Source: Cochlodiniinecator piscidefendens
GTDB lineage: Bacteria; Pseudomonadota; Alphaproteobacteria; Rhodobacterales; Rhodobacteraceae
Reading direction: 5' to 3'
NCBI RefSeq assembly: GCF_011326755.1
Contig: NZ_JAAOIE010000003.1
Location: 472,219-536,218 of the forward strand
DNA: 64,000 nucleotides
The first letter of the stretch is position 1. The number at the start of each line of letters is the position of its first letter. Made by a program: the position numbers and the translations under genes. The notes under the pieces are model-generated. The model made no database searches. It was not told the origin of the DNA and saw nothing but the letters and a program-made list of their open reading frames with translations. Below are positions 35,414 to 43,381 of this stretch, piece by piece.

Positions 35414-36428
35414 ATTCACTGCATATTGATTGCAAGCTTATCCAATTTCCGTCGCTTAGAACGGGTCGAGATTGTTCATTTGAATATGGATCAGCCTCGA
35501 TGAGGGAAATTGTTGTCTCCCCAGAGATATCAACAGCATAAGCATAGGGGGACGTGCTGACGTTTGCTGCTGTGAACTGCGGCAATAGATCGGCTTCAGG
35601 TACATGCTGCACCTCGTATACGGCCAGCATTTCAGCATAACGTTCCAGATCTTCTTCTGCGATATTGCCCGTGGTTAAAAATTGTAGCTGACTGAAAAAA
35701 CCAAGGGTTTCAAAAAAGCGGTCCATCGGATCACGTTGAGAAATCCGTTGTCGTTCGGCTAATACATAACCTGCCGCAACTTCTGGTTCTTCGTAGTCTT
35801 CGACCAAAGATCGATTAAGGAGAATGTAGCCGCCCGGTAAGTTTTCCGTTTTGATGATGCCTGAACGTAAGACGACAAATTCACGTATTTCCGGAGAGAG
35901 GCGGTTACGCAAATTTGTCAGAGCACGGTTGCCCAATAAACTACTACATTTTTCCCCAGTTAATCGGGTGATGTGTCCCAGCAATCGATTTCCAATATCA
36001 ACGCGTGTTACGTCGGGTGTAATACGCACGGCATGCTCTCGCAGAGCATCCGGGAGCCAGAAAACAGATAGGCTAACAACTGCAGCAAGGGCTGGAACTA
36101 GGAAAAGAAAGCGTAACTTCCCAGATTTTTTCTTGGTCTTGGTGATTGCAGCTAAGACACGTTCCACCGCTTCAATCATTTGGGGGTCGTCAAGCTCGAG
36201 TGTTTCGACCAAATCCCCGATGTCAGGTGAGAACAGCGCGGGGGTTTTGTTAGGGTTAATACGTCGAATAGCTGCGAGCGACCAATGGGTCAGCGCGACA
36301 TCGTTTTTGTCAGAAATAACGAGTGTTGCATTGCCAAAAGAAACAACAACTTCACGTCGCTGCGCATCTGGGCTTTCACGCCAGAGGCCAATGCTTTCTA
36401 ATCTTTGATATTCTTTTAAGGCGGTCAT
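35412..36428 (-). CDS. Membrane protein with degenerate M48-protease-like domain
   Basis: This 338-residue protein has a cytoplasmic N-terminal part (residues 1-103), one membrane helix (about 106-125) and a C-terminal domain. Residues 195-233 (ENLPGGYILLNRSLVEDYEE, then PEVAAGYVLAERQRISQRD) follow the pattern of M48 metalloproteases: N-x-x-PGG-x-I-x-x-x-x-x-L, acidic helix, then VLA-HExxH. The zinc motif is replaced by ERQRI, so it should be catalytically inactive. I infer a pseudoprotease or scaffold; no family name is assigned. The ATG at 36428 (MTALKEYQRL) has a weak ribosome site; the frame is open to 36497. Confidence 0.75.
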   Translation of the reverse strand: MTALKEYQRLESIGLWRESPDAQRREVVVSFGNATLVISDKNDVALTHWSLAAIRRINPNKTPALFSPDIGDLVETLELDDPQMIEAVERVLAAITKTKKKSGKLRFLFLVPALAAVVSLSVFWLPDALREHAVRITPDVTRVDIGNRLLGHITRLTGEKCSSLLGNRALTNLRNRLSPEIREFVVLRSGIIKTENLPGGYILLNRSLVEDYEEPEVAAGYVLAERQRISQRDPMDRFFETLGFFSQLQFLTTGNIAEEDLERYAEMLAVYEVQHVPEADLLPQFTAANVSTSPYAYAVDISGETTISLIEADPYSNEQSRPVLSDGNWISLQSICSE

Positions 36429-36450
36429 TACGTTCGCGACTACTGTGAAG

Positions 36451-36484
36451 TCTTGTCCTGTTGGTATTAGCCTACAGGACAAGA
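36451..36484. repeat. Perfect 11-bp inverted repeat upstream of M48-like gene
   Basis: TCTTGTCCTGT (36451-36461) pairs perfectly with ACAGGACAAGA (36474-36484), 12-base interval. It lies after the acyl-CoA ligase stop and 23 bases upstream of the M48-like ATG. No U-run follows, so an operator or a leader hairpin is as likely as a terminator. Confidence 0.55.
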
Positions 36485-36500
36485 AACAAAGCCACAATCA

Positions 36501-38129
36501 TCAGTGCGTTCGGATTGACTGCCTAAGTTCAAATTTTTGGATTTTTCCCGTTGATGTTTTGGGAAGCTCTTGAAAAATTATGCTTTTCGGGCATTTAAAA
36601 CCAGCTAATCGTTCTTTCATAAAGCTGATTAACTCTGCCTCAGTTGCGGTCGCACCATCTTTGAGCTCAACGAAGGCGCAGGGTACTTCCCCCCACTTTT
36701 CGTCGGGTTTGGCGACAATTGCACAAAGCAAGACAGCAGGGTGATGCATCATCGCGCCTTCCACCTCTACCGATGATATATTTTCTCCGCCGGAAATGAT
36801 GATATCTTTCGCACGGTCAGCGATTTTTAAATACCCGTCTGGGTGCTGGAATGCGATGTCGCCGGTGCGAAAAAAACCACCCTCAAAAGCTTCTTCGGTT
36901 GCTTTGGGGTTTTTGAGGTATCCCTTCATAACGGAATTGCCCCGGACAACGATTTCACCCTGTGTTTGCCCATCCATTGGAATTTGTTGTAATTGCTCGT
37001 CAACTGATGTGATGTCTTCCATCATGGGCATCAAAATTCCGGTGCGAGCCTTAATGTCCGCTCGTTGGTCCGCCGGTAGGTCATCCCAAGAGTCATGATG
37101 CCATAGGCATTCGGTTACATGACCGTAGGTTTCCGTTAATCCATAAACCTGTGTAACGTTGAAGCCCAAAGGTTCAATGGCACCTAGAGTTGCAGCGGGT
37201 GGAGGTGCGCCAGCTGTAAAAACCTCTACAATATGGTCAAAATCACGGCGTTCAGAAGCCGCTGCATTTACCAGCATATTCAGTACGATGGGCGCTCCGC
37301 CAAAATGGGTTACGCCTTCGTCCGCTATCGCGTCATAAATTGATTTTGCATTTACATCACGGCAGCAAACAACTGTTCCACCGAGAAGAGGTATCATCCA
37401 AGTGTGGTTCCATCCGTTGCAGTGAAACAATGGAACGATGGTCAGGTAGCGCGGGTGGAGAACCATTTTCCAACTGATCACGGTTCCCATTGTCATGAGG
37501 TACGCACCACGATGGTGATAAACAACCCCTTTAGGGCGGCCAGTTGTGCCTGAAGTATAGTTCAGAGCCAGACTTTCCCATTCGTCTTCGGGCATAATCC
37601 AGTTGAACGCAGGGTCTCCCGAAGCCAACAGGTCTTCGTATTCGGTATAGGCACCGGAACCGTGCACACCCGCGATATCGTCCGCGACTTCAATTAAAAT
37701 CGGCGCGGGACCTTCCATGTTTTCGCAGGCAGATACAGCAAGCGGCAAAAACTGCGGATCAACGAGAACAACCTTGGCTCCGCCATGATCAAATATATAC
37801 GCAACTGTATCTACATCCAGACGTATGTTTATCGTATTCAAAACCGCGCCGCAGGCAGGAATACCAAAATGGGCTTCGGCTTGCGCAGGTATGTTTGGTA
37901 GCAAAGTTGCGACGACATCACCTGAGCTCACTCCGAGTTTTTGTAGGCCAGATGCCAATCGCGAAACACGCTCGTGATAATCGCGGTAGCTAATGCGACG
38001 AGAACCATAAACAACGGCGTCATGGTCAGGAAACACATGTGCCGCGCGTTTCAAGTGTGACAGCGGAGACAAAGCAACATGATTTGCCGCGCATTTTCCC
38101 AACCCGGTTTCGTCAGCCATCCAACCCAT
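36501..38129 (-). CDS. Acyl-CoA ligase (DmdB-like AMP-binding protein)
   Basis: This 542-residue adenylate-forming enzyme activates a carboxylic acid to its CoA thioester. The P-loop NYTSGTTGRPKGVVYHHRGA, QVYGLTETYGHVTEC, FFRTGDIA and the C-terminal lysine loop PKTSTGKIQK are intact. Sequence style resembles medium-chain and methylmercaptopropionate-CoA ligases (DmdB) of roseobacters, but substrate cannot be fixed from sequence. AGGAGGAAG precedes the ATG at 38129 (MGWMADETG); the open frame runs 42 codons further. Divergent from the DMT transporter. Confidence 0.88.
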   Translation of the reverse strand: MGWMADETGLGKCAANHVALSPLSHLKRAAHVFPDHDAVVYGSRRISYRDYHERVSRLASGLQKLGVSSGDVVATLLPNIPAQAEAHFGIPACGAVLNTINIRLDVDTVAYIFDHGGAKVVLVDPQFLPLAVSACENMEGPAPILIEVADDIAGVHGSGAYTEYEDLLASGDPAFNWIMPEDEWESLALNYTSGTTGRPKGVVYHHRGAYLMTMGTVISWKMVLHPRYLTIVPLFHCNGWNHTWMIPLLGGTVVCCRDVNAKSIYDAIADEGVTHFGGAPIVLNMLVNAAASERRDFDHIVEVFTAGAPPPAATLGAIEPLGFNVTQVYGLTETYGHVTECLWHHDSWDDLPADQRADIKARTGILMPMMEDITSVDEQLQQIPMDGQTQGEIVVRGNSVMKGYLKNPKATEEAFEGGFFRTGDIAFQHPDGYLKIADRAKDIIISGGENISSVEVEGAMMHHPAVLLCAIVAKPDEKWGEVPCAFVELKDGATATEAELISFMKERLAGFKCPKSIIFQELPKTSTGKIQKFELRQSIRTH

Positions 38130-38215
38130 TTTCTTCCTCCCACAAAATCGGTGCTGGACAAACACTATGTCGGGGCTCATGGATTTGAAAACGGAAAAAC
38201 GACAAGGTAAGTGCA

Positions 38216-39136
38216 ATGAGCGATCCAGGCAGCGAGTATCAGACAGCCAAAGCAAGTTTCGCTATTGTGGTTGCAATGGCTCTTTTGGCAATTGTGGATA
38301 ACTTTATAGCGCGATTGGCCGAAGATGGCGGTCTGTGGCAGTTTCATTTGATCCGCAGTGCTATGGCAATCCCGTTGCTTTTTGCATTGGCAATAATAAC
38401 GCGGCAAGATTTGACACCTCACAGATGGGGGGCGTTGGTTTTGCGCAGTGTGATACATGCGCTTGGCTTAGTGATATATTTTGGGTCCTTGGGTTTTTTA
38501 CCGCTTTCTCAAGCTGGGGCAGGCTTATTCACGTCACCGTTTTTCGTCTTGTTGATTTCAGTAATGTTTTTTGGCGCGCCCGTGGGGATCTGGCGGATTT
38601 TAGCCCTAATATCTGGTTTTGGAGGAGTTATTATCGTGCTAAATCCCGACCCTTCAGAGCTCTCGGCGTTGTCCCTCATCCCGTGCTTGGCAGGATTGTT
38701 CTATGGGCTGGCAATGGTTGCAACCCGACAATGGTGTGCGCAAGAAAACAATATCTCCATTGTTCTTGGTGTGTTTTGTGTTCTGGCTGTGTTCGGAGCG
38801 ATTGGTTTGATCGCTGCGCAGGTCTTCGAAATGCCCGCAAACATCGACCCCTATTTGACGCGGTCCTGGGCTGCGCCAACGGTGGTGTTTTTAAGTATCT
38901 GCTTTTTGCAAGCCGTTGGATCAATTGCCGCCGTTTGGCTGGTGACATGGGCTTACAAAAACGGCGAAGCTTCATCGGTTTCAATTTTTGAATATTCTTT
39001 CTTAGTATTCGCCCCAATTTTTGGTGTGTTGTTTTGGGGGATCGCAATTTCGGCGCAGTCCGTGTTGGGTATTTCAGCGATTATTCTTTCGGGTGTGATT
39101 ATCGTGTTGCGGACACGCTCGCCAATAGGCGCTTGA
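38216..39136 (+). CDS. DMT-family (EamA) transporter
   Basis: This 306-residue inner-membrane protein has about ten hydrophobic helices in two EamA repeats, the layout of drug/metabolite transporters. The first repeat contains HLIRSAMAIPLLF and SLGFLPLSQAGAGLFTSPFF; the second contains SVSIFEYSFLVFAPIFGVLF. Substrate unknown. The sulfotransferase gene follows after 17 bases and is probably co-transcribed. Confidence 0.9.
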   Translation: MSDPGSEYQTAKASFAIVVAMALLAIVDNFIARLAEDGGLWQFHLIRSAMAIPLLFALAIITRQDLTPHRWGALVLRSVIHALGLVIYFGSLGFLPLSQAGAGLFTSPFFVLLISVMFFGAPVGIWRILALISGFGGVIIVLNPDPSELSALSLIPCLAGLFYGLAMVATRQWCAQENNISIVLGVFCVLAVFGAIGLIAAQVFEMPANIDPYLTRSWAAPTVVFLSICFLQAVGSIAAVWLVTWAYKNGEASSVSIFEYSFLVFAPIFGVLFWGIAISAQSVLGISAIILSGVIIVLRTRSPIGA

Positions 39137-39153
39137 GGGAATATGATGCAGAT

Positions 39154-39804
39154 ATGATCATCTCCCACGGCCGAAAGTATATTTTCATTCATATCCCGAA
39201 AACTGGTGGGACATCCATGGCGCTAGCGCTTGAAGCGCGGGCGATGAAAGATGACATGATGCTTGGCGATACACCCAAGGCGAAGAGAAGGCGTGGTCGG
39301 CTTTCGGAGCAGCAGGCATCAGGGCGATTGTGGAAACATTCTCGCATGCGCGATATCTATGGCTTAGTCACACAAGAAGAAATCGAGAATTATTTCACGT
39401 TCACTATGGTGCGTAATCCTTGGGACAGGATGGTGAGTTACTATCATTGGCTTAAGAACCAAAATTTTGCCCATCCTGCTGTGTCGTTGGCAAAATCATG
39501 TGAGTTTGATGCGTTTATAAAAGACAATGGTACGCAAAGGGCCATGTTAGCAGGAAATGCATCACACTATATGAAAGATCAAAATGACGTTGAGCAATGC
39601 GATCACTTTGTTCGGCTAGAACACCATGCCGAAGACATTGTTCGTCTTGAAAAGCATTTGGGATTTTCATTGGGTTCTTTGCCAACTGAAAATAAATCAA
39701 CACGTAATCAGGATTATAGACTTTACTACAGCACGGCGACGATGACCATTGTTGAACAATGCTGTTCGGAAGACATTCATAGGTTTGGTTATAGTTTTTC
39801 CTGA
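39154..39804 (+). CDS. Sulfotransferase family 2 protein
   Basis: This 216-residue protein has the PAPS-binding 5'-phosphosulfate loop IFIHIPKTGGTSMA near the N-terminus and the 3'-phosphate motif TMVRNPWDRMVSYYHWL, both standard for carbohydrate-type sulfotransferases. The target glycan or other acceptor is unknown. The ATG at 39154 gives the family start MIISHGRKY; a TTG at 39133 overlapping the previous stop is another option. It follows the DMT transporter. Confidence 0.9.
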   Translation: MIISHGRKYIFIHIPKTGGTSMALALEARAMKDDMMLGDTPKAKRRRGRLSEQQASGRLWKHSRMRDIYGLVTQEEIENYFTFTMVRNPWDRMVSYYHWLKNQNFAHPAVSLAKSCEFDAFIKDNGTQRAMLAGNASHYMKDQNDVEQCDHFVRLEHHAEDIVRLEKHLGFSLGSLPTENKSTRNQDYRLYYSTATMTIVEQCCSEDIHRFGYSFS

Positions 39805-39869
39805 AAACCTTATTGATTTGTTCTCTTTTTGTTCGTATCTATTTGATGTTACTTTTAGTGAGAAAAATC

Positions 39870-40148
39870 ATGCATCACGATACTGACGCTCAAACAAAGA
39901 CACACTACATCTGCCAGATGTACGAAAAGAAACCTTCTGGGCGCGGAAAACCTGACGCCTTGGTTGTTGCTAATACCTTTCAATATACCACTGCTGCTCA
40001 GGCAGAGGATCGGGCGCAACGGGTTTTCGCGGCCCAGCAGTATGTCGGAGCTGATGCATACTCGTTGGTCGAAGATCTCACTTCGGACGAAGTGGGGGAG
40101 CCAAACTTTCTCGTGCGGCTGGGTGAGGTTCCTGATCTGGAGAACTGA
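39870..40148 (+). CDS. Small hypothetical protein
   Basis: This 92-residue soluble protein starts MHHDTDAQTKTHYICQMYEK. The segment NTFQYTTAAQAEDRAQRVFA and the later ADAYSLVEDLTSDE suggest a compact alpha/beta protein, with an acidic end. No family was recognised. The ATG at 39870 is preferred; the open frame extends to 39813 through a hydrophobic stretch that follows the sulfotransferase stop. Ribosome site is weak. Confidence 0.6.
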   Translation: MHHDTDAQTKTHYICQMYEKKPSGRGKPDALVVANTFQYTTAAQAEDRAQRVFAAQQYVGADAYSLVEDLTSDEVGEPNFLVRLGEVPDLEN

Positions 40149-40248
40149 CAGCTGAGGCTAGTTTCAAGATGGAAATTGATCAGTATCAAAGTGGGGCGCT
40201 TGATAGTGGGGTAAAGTGTCGGCAACAGGATACATAAAGGAATGGCAC

Positions 40249-40485
40249 ATGGCCCACACCCCTCATGAACTTCACGAAGAATTTCCCGAGTATGCCGATA
40301 AGATAAGTGCTCTCAAACAATCTGACGCGCATTTTGTGAAGTTGTCAGAAGAGTACCACACTTTAAATCGCGATGTGCATCGTGCCGAAACCGACGTTGA
40401 GCCCACAGATGATGCTCATATGGCTGAAATGCGGAAAAAGCGGATGGTTTTAAAAGATGAAATTGCGCGCCTTTTGAGCGCATAA
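40249..40485 (+). CDS. YdcH-family (DUF465) protein
   Basis: This 78-residue, highly charged helical protein matches the YdcH/DUF465 family: HELHEEFPEYADKISALKQS at the start, then FVKLSEEYHTLNRDVHRAET and MRKKRMVLKDEIARLLSA, a two-helix coiled-coil hairpin. The molecular role of the family is unknown. AAAGGA lies seven bases before the ATG. Confidence 0.92.
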   Translation: MAHTPHELHEEFPEYADKISALKQSDAHFVKLSEEYHTLNRDVHRAETDVEPTDDAHMAEMRKKRMVLKDEIARLLSA

Positions 40486-40598
40486 GCAATTAGGCTGTCT
40501 TCCCAAACAGTCTAATGTGCCACCTCAGTGTTTGCGTCACTTTCTTCTGTGGTGGCATATAGGGCCAATGGTGTGTCCAATTCCCTTGGCCCTCAATT

Positions 40599-41057
40599 TT
40601 AGCTTTCGGTTTCTGTTGTGCCCTCAAGGATATTTTGAAAGCGCTCGAAAAACTGGTCGGCCATTTTTCTGGCAAACCCGTCAATTAATCTTGATCCAAG
40701 TTGGGCGATCTTACCACCAACTTTGGCTTCGACTTCGTAATGAAGCTCGGTGCCGTCTTCATGATCTGTAAGCCAGACTTTTGCTTGCCCCTTGGCAAAA
40801 CCTGCGACTCCGCCTTTGCCTTCACCTTTGATCAAGTAACTTTCTTCGGGAACGATATCGGATAGGGTAACGCCGCCTTTGAAGGTTGCTTTCACGGGGC
40901 CAACCTTTTGTTTGACCGTTGCCTCAAACCCGTCTTCGGGTGATCCTGTAAGTTCTTCGCAGCCGGGAATACATGCCGCGAGCGTTTCGGCACTGTTGAG
41001 GTGTGTCCAGACATCGGCGCGGCTTGCGTTGATGACACGGCTGGCGTTGAGTTCCAT
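40599..41057 (-). CDS. CoxG-like SRPBCC-family protein
   Basis: This 152-residue protein has the helix-grip fold of the SRPBCC superfamily and resembles carbon monoxide dehydrogenase subunit G (MELNASRVINASRADVWTHL, GCEELTG, GGVAGFAKGQAKVWL, GSRLIDGFARKMADQFFERF). CoxG helps maturation or membrane anchoring of molybdenum CO dehydrogenase-like enzymes, but no coxMSL genes are in this window, so the partner is unknown. It is the last gene of the minus-strand group, 27 bases after the hydrolase. Confidence 0.88.
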   Translation of the reverse strand: MELNASRVINASRADVWTHLNSAETLAACIPGCEELTGSPEDGFEATVKQKVGPVKATFKGGVTLSDIVPEESYLIKGEGKGGVAGFAKGQAKVWLTDHEDGTELHYEVEAKVGGKIAQLGSRLIDGFARKMADQFFERFQNILEGTTETES

Positions 41058-41084
41058 GAAAACCTCCGGTTTGTTTCTTTATGC

Positions 41085-41879
41085 TTAGAACCGATTTAGA
41101 AATCGGTAAAGGGTTGCTTGGGCGTTCGATTGCCAAACATTTGTATGCCCTGCGCCTTGCACGGAAAACAGGGCTTTATCGGATGCAGGGCTTGCGGTGA
41201 GCAACTCCTCAGCCATCGAGTGCGGGATCAACGTATCATGTGTGCCATGCAAAATCAGTAACGGGGTCCGCAGTTCGGCAATACGTTCGAGGCTCGGCCA
41301 TTGGTTTTCTAGCAACGGCCCGGCGCTGGCGAATTGCGGGTAGTGCGTTTCAAGCAATGCAGGAATTGACGTAAAGGGGGCCTCTAACACGAGGGCCTGC
41401 GCATTATATTGCATTGCTGCGTAAATTGCGGCACCGGTTCCAATACTTTCGCCGTAGAAAATGACGCCGCCAGATGTATCAATACGCGTGGTGAGAGTCG
41501 CGAGAAAATCATCAATATCAGTTTCGATATGCGTTTGCGATGGGCTGCCAGTGCTGCCGGATGATCCGCGATAGGCAAAGCCAATAACCCCGTACCCGCG
41601 ATCCATAAATGCACGAAACCTTGGCGCACGTATGGCGAGGTTTCCGGCGTTGCCTTGGAAATACACAATGACGGGCTTTCCGGGGCGGGGGGGGCCGACC
41701 CATAACACCAAAGTTTCCCCGTCCGTAGTAGAAAGGGTCTGAACCTCCATCGCTGGAACACCGGCGTCAACGGGGGAGACTTCGGTCGGGTCAAGCGGAT
41801 ATATCACCCACCGCTCTGCCGTGCCGGACATTGCGGCGTAACCGACGAAGATCAGGATAAGGACAAATAACCAGCGCAT
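41085..41879 (-). CDS. Membrane-anchored alpha/beta hydrolase
   Basis: This 264-residue protein has an N-terminal hydrophobic anchor (residues 1-18) followed by an alpha/beta hydrolase domain of the Bem46/ABHD17 style: YFQGNAGNLAIRAPRF, AYRGSSGSTGSPSQ, nucleophile elbow YGESIGTG, acid in LHGTHDTLIP and catalytic His in GAGHTNVW. It probably faces the periplasm. Its ATG overlaps the stop of the upstream membrane protein gene (TGATG), so they are translationally coupled. Substrate unknown. Confidence 0.88.
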   Translation of the reverse strand: MRWLFVLILIFVGYAAMSGTAERWVIYPLDPTEVSPVDAGVPAMEVQTLSTTDGETLVLWVGPPRPGKPVIVYFQGNAGNLAIRAPRFRAFMDRGYGVIGFAYRGSSGSTGSPSQTHIETDIDDFLATLTTRIDTSGGVIFYGESIGTGAAIYAAMQYNAQALVLEAPFTSIPALLETHYPQFASAGPLLENQWPSLERIAELRTPLLILHGTHDTLIPHSMAEELLTASPASDKALFSVQGAGHTNVWQSNAQATLYRFLNRF

Positions 41880-43315
41880 CAGCTGCAACTTTCGGGGGCT
41901 TGGGTGACATAGGCAATCAGGATTTGTACCGGCGGGGGCAGGGTGCAAGTGTCATAAAGATAATAAAGCACGGTGAAAATGCCCCCGGCGACCACAATAA
42001 TCGTGAGCCCGTTCTTGAATTTATTCACCACATACATCAGACGCAGGGTAAAGCGGGACGGGTGAAAATCCGGCCAATTGACGGAGCGGCGCTGTAATTC
42101 ACTCGACCAAAACAAAATGACAAAGGCCAGAGAGGCCGCAATGAAAGAGGGCCATTGCCAAAACCCTAATTGCCCCCATTCAAACCCCAAGATGAAAAGA
42201 TATTGGCCCGACAAACCCTCATGCCGATCAGCCCAAGCTTGCGCGGCGGTGTAGCTATCATGGTTCCAAAGGCTCCACAAAGACCAGATAATGACACCCA
42301 AGGAAGAGACAAGCGCAAGCTTGTCCCCCACGCTGCGCCCATGGGATTTATCCCAAATCAACCCGCCCCCATCTGCCCGCATATGAACCGGTGCATGGGC
42401 AAGCCAGAGGATAGGGAAATACATCCAGAATGAAGATTTGAGGATCAGGCGGTAGATGTATGTGGGTAGGATGAAGAAGATGTAGAGATAAAAGTTGCGC
42501 AAAGAAACTGCAGCAGTGTTGTTCGTTGGCTTCCTCATGCGTTGTAGTCCGGACGAGTAGAAAAAATTGGGGTTGTAGGAGGCGTCTTTGAGATGGCTCG
42601 GGCTTGATATGCCGGGGATAAGTTCCACTTCTGCAATGATGTCCAGTCGAAGAGCAAAGTTGCGCCAGTTTTGGGAAAATCGCCATACTCCTATATGCGC
42701 ATAGCGAAGTGTTGCAAAAAATCTTATTCCAAGGGCGATCAATGCGATTCCTAGAGGAATTACTGTAACAAACAGCACTGGGATTGACGTGAACAATGCC
42801 TGAAAACTAACCGTATAATCAAAAGTGCAAAGAAACACGGCCAATGCGCCCAACGTCGAGCTAATTGCAGGTACAACCCCTGGTGACACTGCGGTAACCA
42901 TCTGGGCTGCAAGCACTGGCAGGGAGAACAACAATAGAGCATAAAATACTATCCAGAACTCAGCATCAGGCACGCTGATAAAGTAGTAATAATATATTAA
43001 AGATCCCGTACAAAAAGATATTAAGAAATTGGGGACTTCGGCGAGATTGAATGGCTGCTGTGATGAGCTGATATAAGCCTCAAACCACTTCAGCCCTAAG
43101 GCAACAGACTGTGGGCTGCGTAGGTTGACGAGGAAGGTCAGGATCAGACTGGTGAACAGAAAATAGGTGAAGTTCCATGCAAAGGCGAGGTAAAGGCCGA
43201 CGATTGTCGCCAATGCAGTTTCCACGCAGGCAAGCACGGAAACTTGGCCCTTCTTTAAGCTGTCAGGTGTGGATCGCCACACCCAATTGCGCGCCTGCGT
43301 TTGCGGTTCTGTCAT
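41879..43315 (-). CDS. Unknown multi-pass membrane protein
   Basis: This 478-residue inner-membrane protein has about nine to eleven hydrophobic segments, unevenly spaced: a cluster near residues 28-65, further segments around 98-220, and then around 278-310, 345-360, 380-410 and 440-460. A soluble loop near 225-275 separates the two halves. It ends in CTLPPPVQILIAYVTQAPES. No transporter or enzyme signature was recognised. It is coupled to the hydrolase and lies 66 bases after the pccR-like gene, so it may belong to that operon. Some of its codons look slightly more A/T-rich than neighbours. Confidence 0.7.
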   Translation of the reverse strand: MTEPQTQARNWVWRSTPDSLKKGQVSVLACVETALATIVGLYLAFAWNFTYFLFTSLILTFLVNLRSPQSVALGLKWFEAYISSSQQPFNLAEVPNFLISFCTGSLIYYYYFISVPDAEFWIVFYALLLFSLPVLAAQMVTAVSPGVVPAISSTLGALAVFLCTFDYTVSFQALFTSIPVLFVTVIPLGIALIALGIRFFATLRYAHIGVWRFSQNWRNFALRLDIIAEVELIPGISSPSHLKDASYNPNFFYSSGLQRMRKPTNNTAAVSLRNFYLYIFFILPTYIYRLILKSSFWMYFPILWLAHAPVHMRADGGGLIWDKSHGRSVGDKLALVSSLGVIIWSLWSLWNHDSYTAAQAWADRHEGLSGQYLFILGFEWGQLGFWQWPSFIAASLAFVILFWSSELQRRSVNWPDFHPSRFTLRLMYVVNKFKNGLTIIVVAGGIFTVLYYLYDTCTLPPPVQILIAYVTQAPESCS

Positions 43316-43381
43316 GGATTACTCTGTCAAAATACCTGCTCAAATTTTCCGCATGATACAGGCAAAATCGGGTGCGGCAAG

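Noticed and set aside
40599..41057. CoxG-like gene as part of a CO dehydrogenase operon
   Set aside because: No coxM, coxS or coxL homologue is present in the window; the neighbours are a hydrolase and an unknown membrane protein.
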